From NCBI GenBank assembly GCA_963820055.1, contig CAWFYJ010000004.1, positions 248,001 to 312,000 on the forward strand: a stretch of 64,000 nucleotides of DNA, in the 5' to 3' direction. Origin of the DNA: RHKX01 sp963820055 (lineage in GTDB: Bacteria; Actinomycetota; Thermoleophilia; Solirubrobacterales; 70-9). The notes below the pieces were generated by a model. It was not told the DNA's origin. It was given only the letters and a program-made list of their open reading frames with translations, and made no database searches. Shown piece after piece: positions 6,898 to 14,544 of this stretch (the first letter of the stretch is position 1; the number at the start of each line of letters is the position of its first letter). The position numbers and the translations under genes were made by a program.

Positions 6898-8709
6898 ATG
6901 GAGGCAGCGACGATGTCCGAAGCCACCAACGGCGGGGGAACCGGGAGCGCCACCGTCGCGGACCTGCTTCCGCTCGCGGTCGCCAAGTACGGAGACGCTC
7001 CGGCGATGCGCTGGAAGGAGGAATCCGGCGCCTGGGTCACTCAGTCCTACGCTGAGGTCGGAGCCGTCGTCGAACGCCTCGCGCTCGGCCTGATCGACCT
7101 CGGGATCGAGAAGGGCGACAAGGTCTCGATCCTCGCCAACACGCGCCCGGAGTGGACCTACGTCGACTTCGCCGCGCTCAGCGCCGGCGCCACGGTCGTT
7201 CCGATCTACCAGACCAACTCCGCCGAGGAGTGCCAGTACGTCCTCGAGAACTCCGATGCGAGGCTCGTCATCGTCGAGAACGAGGAGCAGCTGGAGAAGA
7301 TCCGCGCCGTCCGTGAACGGCTGCCGAAGCTCGAGCAGATCGTGATCATGGAGGGCACCGCAGCCGACGCGATCAGCCTCGACGATCTGCGGGAACGCGG
7401 CGCCGGTCGGGATCGCAGCGAATGGGAGGCCCGCTACAAGTCGGTCACGTCCGCCGACATCTGCACCTTCATCTACACGTCCGGCACGACCGGACCGCCG
7501 AAGGGCTGCGTGATCAGCCACGGCAACTACCGGGCGATGCTCGACATGACCCAATCGGTGTCGGTGGTGGCGCCTGAGGAGATCACCTACCTCTTCCTCC
7601 CCCTCGCCCACTCCTTCGCGCTGCTCCTGCAGTTCGGCAGCTTCGACATCGGAGCGTCGATCGCCTACTGGGAGCGTGACCCGCTGAAGATCATCCCCAA
7701 CCTCAGCGAAGTCCGGCCGCACTACTTCCCCTCGGTTCCGCGGATCTTCGAGAAGATCTACACCGCCGCGACGGCGGCCGCCGACAAGGAGGGCGGCCTC
7801 AAGAAGCGGATCTTCTGGTGGGCGATCGGCGTCGGGACCAAGGTCCGCGAGATGGAGCGCCGCGGCGAGAAGCCGGGCTTCCTGCTCTCCCGCCAGTACA
7901 AGTTCGCCGACGCACAGGTGCTGTCGAAGATCCGCAACCTCTTCGGCGGCCGCGTCCGTCAGTGCGTCAGCGGCGCTGCACCGATCAACACCGACATCCT
8001 CAGGTTCTTCGATGCCGCCGGCGTCCTCGTCCTCGAGGGCTACGGGATGACCGAGACCTCGACGGCGGCGACGATCTCGACCCCCGAGGACTTCAAGTTC
8101 GGGACCGTCGGCCGCCCGTTCCCGGGCTGCGAGGTGAAGATCGCCGACGATGGCGAGGTCCTGATCAAGGGCGGCAACATCTTCCAGGGCTACTACAAGA
8201 ACGACGAGGCCACCTCGGAGACCATCGTCGACGGCTGGCTCCACACCGGCGACATCGGCGAGCTCGACAGCGACGGCTACCTCTCGATCACCGGCCGCAA
8301 GAAGGACATCATCATCACCGCGGGCGGCAAGAACATCACCCCCGCCAACCTCGAGGCCGAGATCAAGCAGCACCCGCTCGTCAGCCAATGCGTCGTCATC
8401 GGCGACCGCCGTCCCTATCTCGTCGCCCTCGTCACCCTCGATCCCGAGTCAGCGACCGCCTACGCCGCCGAGAACGGCCTTCCCGACGACCCCGTCGCCC
8501 TCGCCTCCAACGCCGACGTCAAGGCCTCGATCATGTCTCATGTGGACCAGATCAACGCCAAGTTCGCGCGCGTCGAGCAGGTCAAGAAGATCGAGATCCT
8601 CCCCCACGACCTCTCCCAGGAGACCGGCGAGCTGACCCCGACGATGAAGGTCAAGCGAAACGTGGTCGCCGAGAAGTACCAGGGCGAGATCGAGCAGCTG
8701 TACGCGTAG
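6898..8709 (+). CDS. fadD: Long-chain fatty-acid-CoA ligase (FadD15-type)
   Basis: A 603-aa AMP-forming acyl-CoA synthetase that activates fatty acids for beta-oxidation or lipid synthesis. The ATP loop FIYTSGTTGPPKG lies near residue 193. LEGYGMTET, the GWLHTGDIGELDSDGYLSIT hinge and GRKKDIIITAGGKNITPANL mark the long-chain family. The C-terminal catalytic lysine region (ELTPTMKVKRNVV) is present. Two starts compete: ATG 6898 (GGAG 11 bases upstream) and ATG 6913, whose GGAGG at 6900-6904 has ideal 8-base spacing. I favour 6913 (598 aa), but the frame is open from 6898. Patatin converges downstream across a 307-bp gap. Confidence 0.93.
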   Translation: MEAATMSEATNGGGTGSATVADLLPLAVAKYGDAPAMRWKEESGAWVTQSYAEVGAVVERLALGLIDLGIEKGDKVSILANTRPEWTYVDFAALSAGATVVPIYQTNSAEECQYVLENSDARLVIVENEEQLEKIRAVRERLPKLEQIVIMEGTAADAISLDDLRERGAGRDRSEWEARYKSVTSADICTFIYTSGTTGPPKGCVISHGNYRAMLDMTQSVSVVAPEEITYLFLPLAHSFALLLQFGSFDIGASIAYWERDPLKIIPNLSEVRPHYFPSVPRIFEKIYTAATAAADKEGGLKKRIFWWAIGVGTKVREMERRGEKPGFLLSRQYKFADAQVLSKIRNLFGGRVRQCVSGAAPINTDILRFFDAAGVLVLEGYGMTETSTAATISTPEDFKFGTVGRPFPGCEVKIADDGEVLIKGGNIFQGYYKNDEATSETIVDGWLHTGDIGELDSDGYLSITGRKKDIIITAGGKNITPANLEAEIKQHPLVSQCVVIGDRRPYLVALVTLDPESATAYAAENGLPDDPVALASNADVKASIMSHVDQINAKFARVEQVKKIEILPHDLSQETGELTPTMKVKRNVVAEKYQGEIEQLYA

Positions 8710-8858
8710 TGCGACGAGGGGGGCGAGCGGTCAAGGCCCCGCCTCCGCACTCGCTTCGCTCGCGCTGAGTGTCGGCGGGACCTCGCCCCCTCGCCCCTCA
8801 CCTGCCCACGCAGTCGGTCCCGTCGCCGCTCGAAGACCGGTCTGCCCACAGTGGATGG

Positions 8859-8885
8859 GATTTGGTCCGCATAGCGGACCAAATC
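8859..8885. repeat. Perfect palindrome GATTTGGTCCGC-ATA-GCGGACCAAATC
   Basis: Twelve-base perfect arms around ATA, centrally placed between two convergent genes. The core TTGGTCC...GGACCAAA is shared with the hairpin at 767-799. No U-tract follows on either strand. Confidence 0.7.
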
Positions 8886-8948
8886 TGGACCACTGACCGT
8901 CGAAGCTCCCTCGGCAGGCGGGTGAACGCGACGCCCGGCGTCCAAGTT

Positions 8949-8963
8949 CCCCCTCACTGCCAG
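8949..8963 (-). repeat. Intergenic motif CTGGCAGTGAGGGGG, copy 3 (minus)
   Basis: On the minus strand this reads CTGGCAGTGAGGGGG, differing from the common form at the first base. The GGTCC palindrome (8859-8885) lies 63 bases downstream in the same orientation, comparable with copy 1. Confidence 0.6.
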
Positions 8964-9016
8964 TACCAACCCTCGCCGGTCGGCGATTCCCTCGGCAGGC
9001 CACGCCTGCCGGGCGC

Positions 9017-10255
9017 CTACCGCAGCAGCGCGCCGGTCGTCTGCTCGAAGACCCGGCGCCAGGCGGGGGTCTGGTCGCGCTCGCGCTCGACCTGGTCGAG
9101 GACGTGGCGGATGCGGCGGGCGGAGATCTGGATGCCGTGCCGCTCGGCGACCTCGCGGTAGCGGTCGTAGTCGCGGGCGAGGCGGAGGGTGACTGATTCG
9201 AAGCCATGCTTGGCGATCTGCAGTCGCGCCTTGTAGTCCATGATCGAGGTGGCGAACATCAGCTCGTCGCCGAACTCGGGCTCGATGAGGATGATGTCGA
9301 CGCCCGGGTACTTGACCGACCATTCCTCGACGGCACGGTGGAGGCGGTCGTGGGCGATCATCCGCATCGCCTGGTTGGCGAGGGCGACGAAACCCATGTC
9401 GGAGACGCGGCGGACGCGGCTTCCGAAGATCGTGGGGACGCGCTTGCTGAAGTCGTTCACGAAGGGGACGATCGGGTTGACGACGACGATGAACTTCGCG
9501 CCCTTCTCGACCGCGATGTCGATGTTCGTGGTCGAGCGGATGCCGCCGTCCATCATCTCCCGGCCCTTGATCTCGACCGGTTCGTAGACGAGCGGCAGGG
9601 CCGTCGAGGCGGCGACGGCGCGTGATATCGGGACGTCGCGCCACTCGCCGTCGCCGAGGATGATCCGCTCGGTCGTGTCGATCTCGGTGGCGCAGAGGTA
9701 GAGCTCGTTCTGGAGCATCCGGAAGTCGTCGGTCCGGTCCGGGTCGGCGAGCATCTCCGCGACGTAGCTCTCGATGCCGGCACCCGTGTAGAGGCCCTTG
9801 GGCAGGCCGGCGGCGAGGCCTGTGGCGACGTCCATGACCGAGGTCTCGGCGAGCGTCTTGACGATGTCGCGGGCGACGCCGGCGAGGCGCAACGGCAGCT
9901 TCGCGCCGGCGGAGGCGAACCCCTTGTAGTTGGGGCGCAGCAGCATGCCGAGGTCCATGTCGCGCAGCGGCGAAGGCAGGTGCTTGTTGAGGACCCGCAT
10001 CATCTCCTCGGGGGTGACGCCGTTGGCGACGGCGCTCCCGACGAACGATCCGGCGCTGGTCCCGACGTAGACGTCGAAGTCGTTGACCGTGCGGTTGACG
10101 GCGAGGAGGTCGAAGGCGCGGAGAGCGCCGATCTCGTAGACGGCCCCCGTGAAGCCACCGCCACCCAGAACGAGTGCGGTCTTGGATCTGCTTCGCCGGC
10201 GGGCGCGCGACTTCTTCGAGCGACTCGCCGGATCGAGCTGGACTACCTCGCTCAT
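9017..10255 (-). CDS. Patatin-like phospholipase family protein
   Basis: A 412-aa cytoplasmic-looking protein with the patatin Ser-Asp dyad: oxyanion loop GGGGFTG at residues 31-37, nucleophile Ser67 in GTSAG, and catalytic Asp in MMDGGIRS near residue 235. Patatins hydrolyse acyl esters of glycerolipids. The N-terminus is very basic (SRSKKSRARRRSRSK) and could bind anionic membranes or nucleic acid; there is no signal peptide. The C-terminal third is helical and charged (LARDYDRYREVAERHGIQIS), as in many actinobacterial members. ATG 10255 is preferred over an in-frame GTG at 10261. dacB is divergent upstream. Confidence 0.9.
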   Translation of the reverse strand: MSEVVQLDPASRSKKSRARRRSRSKTALVLGGGGFTGAVYEIGALRAFDLLAVNRTVNDFDVYVGTSAGSFVGSAVANGVTPEEMMRVLNKHLPSPLRDMDLGMLLRPNYKGFASAGAKLPLRLAGVARDIVKTLAETSVMDVATGLAAGLPKGLYTGAGIESYVAEMLADPDRTDDFRMLQNELYLCATEIDTTERIILGDGEWRDVPISRAVAASTALPLVYEPVEIKGREMMDGGIRSTTNIDIAVEKGAKFIVVVNPIVPFVNDFSKRVPTIFGSRVRRVSDMGFVALANQAMRMIAHDRLHRAVEEWSVKYPGVDIILIEPEFGDELMFATSIMDYKARLQIAKHGFESVTLRLARDYDRYREVAERHGIQISARRIRHVLDQVERERDQTPAWRRVFEQTTGALLR

Positions 10256-10390
10256 CGGCACCAGGGATTATGCCAGCGCGATGCGCGGATCGAACCCGTA
10301 GTGACCCCGCAGCCGCTATCCGGATTCGCCCTTCAGGGCAGTCACGGACCGGTCAACGCTCGCTCCTGAGCCATCTACACTCGCCCGCGG

Positions 10391-11698
10391 ATGAGCTTCC
10401 GCATCCTCACAGCGACGACCCTGTGCGCCGTCGCGGCGCTCTTCGCGACCGCCGGACCGGCTGCCGCCGGGCCGGTGACCGTCCCCGCTCGCCAGGCCAT
10501 GCCGGGACCCGATCTCGCGTTCCGCGGCGAGCCCGCGACCGCCGGTCAGCGACTCGCGAAGCCGATCAGCCGCGGCAAGCTGCGCCGCAAGCTGCAGAAG
10601 CTTGCGGGCAAGGCGCCCGGCTCGAGCGGCTATTACGTGGCGACGCTCGGCGGCAAGTCGAAGCAGCCGATCTTCGATCGCAACGCCGGCCACTCCCGCA
10701 AGCTCGCATCGAACGAGAAGCTCTTCACGACGACGACCGCCCTGCACCGCCTCGGCTCCAAGTACCGGATCCCGACCAGGGTCAAGATCCGCGGCGGCGT
10801 CAACCGCAAGGGGAAGCTGCGCGGCGACGTCTACCTCGTCGGTGGCGGCGACCCCTCATTCGGCCCCGGCGGCGTCGCCGACCTCGCCGAGCAGGTCCGC
10901 AAGGCCGGGATCCGGCGCATCAGCGGCACCGTGATCGGCGATGACAGCGTCTTCGACCGCCGGCGCGGCGTCCCCGACTCGAGCTGGGGCCCGAGCCCGT
11001 ACATCGCCCCGCTGAGCGGCCTCGTCTACAACGGCTCCACCTACGACGGCGATCCCGCCAAGGAGGCTGCACAGGCCTTCCGCGACGGGCTTCGCGCCGC
11101 CGGCGTCAGGGTCGGCGGGAAGGTCAAAGTCGACCGCGTGCCCGCCGCGCTGCGCGGCCGCGACGCGATCGCCGAGTCGGACTCGCCGACGATGGCCGCG
11201 CTCGTCCGGGCGACGAACAAGGACTCGATCAACTTCTTCGCCGAAATGCTGCTGAAGCGGCTCTGGGCCACCTCGAGCCGCAAGGGCACCACGAACGGCG
11301 GCGTCAAGGCGGTCGAGCGGTACGCGAAGGGCGTCGGCGCGAAGGTCCGGGCGAAGGACGGCTCCGGACTGACCGCCGGCAACAAGGCCTCGCCGCGCAG
11401 CGTCGCTCGGCTCCTGATCGCCGCGCAGCGCGACGACGACGTCGCCAAGCCGCTCTTCAAGTCGCTCTCGATCGCCGGCAAGGACGGCACCCTCGGCGCC
11501 CGCATGGAGGGCTCGGCAGCCGCCGGCAGCTGCCGCGGCAAGACGGGCACGCTCACCGGCGTCTCGAACGTCTCGGGCTACTGCAAGACGAAGAACGGCC
11601 TGGTCGTCTTCTCCCTGCTGATGAACGGCGTCTCGAGCCTCGACGCCGCCCACAACGTCCAGGACAAGATGATCATCCAGATCGCCCGGCTCCGCTAG
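10391..11698 (+). CDS. dacB: D-alanyl-D-alanine carboxypeptidase/endopeptidase (PBP4, peptidase S13)
   Basis: A 435-aa exported penicillin-binding protein that trims peptidoglycan peptides. It has an N-terminal signal peptide (LTATTLCAVAALFATAGPAAAG), then the three active-site motifs of class C PBPs: S107-N-E-K in ASNEKLF, S279-I-N in KDSINFF and K384-T-G in CRGKTGTL. The stretch GDVYLVGGGDPSF and GTVIGDDSVFD are also typical of the S13 family. Its stop shares the palindrome CTAG with the stop of the convergent ligA, so the two coding regions overlap by 4 bases. Confidence 0.95.
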   Translation: MSFRILTATTLCAVAALFATAGPAAAGPVTVPARQAMPGPDLAFRGEPATAGQRLAKPISRGKLRRKLQKLAGKAPGSSGYYVATLGGKSKQPIFDRNAGHSRKLASNEKLFTTTTALHRLGSKYRIPTRVKIRGGVNRKGKLRGDVYLVGGGDPSFGPGGVADLAEQVRKAGIRRISGTVIGDDSVFDRRRGVPDSSWGPSPYIAPLSGLVYNGSTYDGDPAKEAAQAFRDGLRAAGVRVGGKVKVDRVPAALRGRDAIAESDSPTMAALVRATNKDSINFFAEMLLKRLWATSSRKGTTNGGVKAVERYAKGVGAKVRAKDGSGLTAGNKASPRSVARLLIAAQRDDDVAKPLFKSLSIAGKDGTLGARMEGSAAAGSCRGKTGTLTGVSNVSGYCKTKNGLVVFSLLMNGVSSLDAAHNVQDKMIIQIARLR

Positions 11699-13719
11699 GC
11701 GAGCAGCGCCCGCAGCCCGGCCTCGTCGATGATCTCGACCCCGGCCTTCTCGGCCTTCGCCAGCTTCGAGCCGGGGCTGTCGCCGGCGACGACGTAGTCG
11801 GTCTTCTTCGAGACCGAGCCGGTCACCTTGCCGCCCGCCCCCTTGATCAGATCGGTGGCCTGCTCGCGGCTCAACTCCGGGAGGGTGCCGGTGAGGACGA
11901 AGGTCTTGTCCTGGAGCGGCCCCTCGCTCGCCCGGCGCTCGGCCTCGTCGAGCTCGAAGCGCAAGCCATGGCGGCGCAGCTCGGCGATCAGCGCCAGCGT
12001 TCGCTCGTCGGAGAGCTGCTCGACGATCGACTCGGCGAGGATCGGGCCGACGCCGTCGACCTCCTGGATCCCCTCCTCCCCGGCCTCGAGGAGGTCGTCG
12101 ATCGATCCGAAGTGCCGCGCCAGCGCCTCGGCGGTGACCGAGCCGACGCCGTCGAGCCCGAGCGCGAAGAGGACGCGCGCGAACGGCATCTTCTTCGAGT
12201 CCTCGATCGCCGTCAGCAGGTTGCGTGCCGAGACCTCGCCGAAGCCCTCGAGCCCGGTCAGCTGTTCGGCGGTCAGCTCGTAGATCCCCGACGCATCGGT
12301 GATCAGGCCGTCCTCGAGGAACCGCATGGCCTGCTTCTCGCCGAGCCCGTCGATGTCCATCGCGCCGCGGTGGACGAAGTGCTTGACGTGCTGGAAGACC
12401 TGACCAGGGCAGCCCGCGCGGTTCGGGCAGATCGTCCAGACCCCCTCCGGCTTGACCGTCGGAGTGCCGCAGACCGGGCACTTCTTCGGCGGCTTCGCGC
12501 GACGTAGGCGCTTGCCCTCGCGGCGCTGGATCAGCGGCGCGACGACCTGCGGGATGACGTCGCCGGCGCGGGTGATGATCACCTCGTCGCCGACCCGGAC
12601 GTCCTTGCGGGCCAGGTCCTCCTCGTTGTGGAGCGTTGCGGTGCTGACGGTGACGCCGCTGACGTGCGTCGGCTCGAGCATCGCGAACGGCACGAGGTGC
12701 CCGGTCCGCCCGACGTTCCAGACGATGTCCGTTGAGCATCGTCGTCGCCGTCATCGGCGGGAACTTCCAGGCGATCGCGTATCGCGGCTCGCGGCCGACG
12801 ACGCCGAGCTCGCGCCAGAGGCCGCGATCGTCGACTTTGACGACGGCGCCGTCGATCTCGTAGTCGAGGCCCTCCCGCTCCTGCTCCCACCACTGGCAGC
12901 GCTCGACGACCTCCGCGGTCGCTCTCGTGGACGGCGATCGCATCGTTGACGCGGAACCCGCGCTCGCGCAGCCAGTCGAGCTCGTCGCTGTGGGTCGCGT
13001 GCTCGACGCCCGCGCCGGAAGCCGATCCCGTACGCCCAGATCTGCAGCGGCCGCTCGGCGGCGAGAGCCGGGTCGTGCTGGCGGATCGTCCCCGCGGCGG
13101 CGTTGCGGGGGTTGGCGAACGTCGCCAGCCCGGCCTCGGCGCGCTGCTCGTTGAGCTTCGCGAATCCGGAGCGCGGGAAGTAGATCTCGCCACGGACCTC
13201 GATCAGCTCCGGCGCGTCGGGAATCCGCAGCGGGATCGAGCGGATCGTCCGCAGGTTGTGGGTGACGTCCTCGCCGATCCGGCCGTCGCCGCGGGTGGTG
13301 CCGCGCACGAAGACGCCGTCCTCGTAGGTGAGCGAGATCGCGAGGCCGTCGATCTTCGGCTCGGTGACGTAGGTGATCGCTCCCGCCTCGATGTCGAAGC
13401 GCTTCAGGAGGTTGCGGATCCGGCCCTCCCAGGCCTCCAGCTCCTCGGCGCTGCGCGCATTGCCGAGCGACAGCATCGGCTCGAGGTGCTCGTACTGCTC
13501 GAACCCCTCGATCGGCTTGCCGCCGACGCGCTGGGTCGGCGAATCCGGCGTCCGCAGCGCCGGCTCGGCCTCTTCGATCGCCCGCAACTCGTTGAGGAGT
13601 TCGTCGTAGACATCGTCGCCGACGAGCGGGTCGTCGAGCACGTAGTAGGCGTGGTCGAGCTCGCCGATCCGCTCCCGCAGCTCGGCGCTCCGAGCGGCCG
13701 GATCCCCCTTCCCGCTCAC
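11695..13719 (-). CDS. ligA: NAD-dependent DNA ligase LigA, interrupted by three +1 frameshifts
   Basis: Seals nicks in replication and repair using NAD+. Domains read in order: N-terminal Ia (LDHAYYVLDDPLVGDDVYDE), adenylation lysine in TEPKIDGLAIS, OB fold (VGRTGHLVPFAMLEPTHVSG), zinc finger (CPVCGTPT...ICPNRAGCPG), HhH repeats (LEGFGEVSARN, LDGVGSVTAEAL, VDGVGPILAES) and BRCT (KTFVLTGTLPELSR). The frame breaks at about 13015-13020, 12913-12920 and 12727-12733. Each break is one extra base, at minus-strand TTCCGG, GACCGCGG and AACGGAC. Between breaks the sequence still reads as ligase (GVEHATHSDELDWLRERGF; CQWWEQEREGLDYEIDGAVV). Removing three bases gives 673 aa, the normal length. Because LigA is normally essential, sequence error is more likely than decay. 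As written, translation stops at 12751 after 322 aa. GTG 13719 overlaps the surE stop (GTGA). Confidence 0.9.
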
Positions 13720-14534
13720 GCCCCGACCGACTCCAGGACCCGCTCGAGCTCCGCCTCCAGACGCAGCTCCCGGACGCCGTCGAAGCCGCCATGGTCGGTG
13801 AGGTCGAAGTGGATCGGGGTGATCGCTACGTAGCCGCGGGCGACCGCGGCGAGGTCGGTGCCCTCGTCGTCGCGGTAGCCGGGCGAATAGCCGTAGATGC
13901 GGTACCGCTTGCGGCCGTCGCCGTCCTCGTCGACCTGCTTGAGCTCGTCGTTGTAGAGCCGCTTGCCGAGGCGCGCGACCTCGACGCCCTTCGGCTCCGA
14001 GCCCGGGCAGTTGACGTTCAGCAGCGTGCCCTCCGGCAGGCCCTCGCCGGCGATCACCTTGGCGAGCCCGGCCGTCAGCGGCGCCGACACCGAGAAGTCG
14101 AACTCGCGGCCGAGGCGGAAGTCCATCTCGCCGGCGACCGACTGCTGGGAAACCGCTATCGCCGGGATGCCGAGCACGATGCCCTCGAGCGCAGCGGCGA
14201 CCGTGCCGGAGTAGGTGACGTCGTCGCCGAGGTTGGAACCGTGGTTGATGCCGGAGACGATCAGCTCCGGGCGCTCGCCGATCAGGCCCAGCTCGGCGAA
14301 GCGGACGCAGTCGACCGGCGTGCCGTCGGTCGCGTAGCCGACCGTGCCATCGTCGAAGGCGACCTCTTCGACCCAGAGCGGCGCGCGCGTCGTGATCGAG
14401 CGCGCCGTGGCGCTGCGGTTGGAGTCCGGCGCGATCACGTGCAGCTCGATGTCCTCGATCTCGAGCAGGGCGCGGCGCAGCGCCTGGAGCCCGGGCGCAG
14501 CGATCCCGTCGTCGTTGGTCAGCAGAACCCGCAC
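13716..14534 (-). CDS. surE: 5'/3'-nucleotidase SurE
   Basis: A 272-aa metal-dependent nucleoside monophosphatase of the SurE family. It starts VRVLLTNDDGIAAPGLQAL, where the Asp-Asp pair binds metal, followed by APDSNRSATARSIT, DGTPVDCVRF, the PELIVSGINHGSNLG loop and YSGTVAAALEG, all hallmark motifs. GTG 14534 is chosen because it begins the conserved first strand; the frame stays open upstream into hypF in another phase. It lies 10 bases after hypF and its TGA overlaps the ligA GTG, so it links the hyp operon to ligA. Confidence 0.95.
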   Translation of the reverse strand: MRVLLTNDDGIAAPGLQALRRALLEIEDIELHVIAPDSNRSATARSITTRAPLWVEEVAFDDGTVGYATDGTPVDCVRFAELGLIGERPELIVSGINHGSNLGDDVTYSGTVAAALEGIVLGIPAIAVSQQSVAGEMDFRLGREFDFSVSAPLTAGLAKVIAGEGLPEGTLLNVNCPGSEPKGVEVARLGKRLYNDELKQVDEDGDGRKRYRIYGYSPGYRDDEGTDLAAVARGYVAITPIHFDLTDHGGFDGVRELRLEAELERVLESVGA

Positions 14535-14544
14535 CCGGTCGATT

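Larger units (their letters stand above)
8710..9016. other. 307-bp gene-free gap between fadD and patatin genes (convergent)
   Basis: No gene is supported. The gap contains a perfect 12-bp-arm palindrome (8859-8885), an inverted copy of the intergenic motif (8949-8963), GACGCCcGGCGTC (8930-8942) and an inverted repeat CGGCAGGC-CAC-GCCTGCCG just beyond the patatin stop. It resembles the lemA/sodA gap in having motif plus hairpin. Confidence 0.65.

Noticed and set aside
12727..13020. Programmed ribosomal frameshifting in ligA
   Set aside because: Three shifts at unrelated sites with no slippery heptamers or stimulatory structure; unlikely for a housekeeping ligase.
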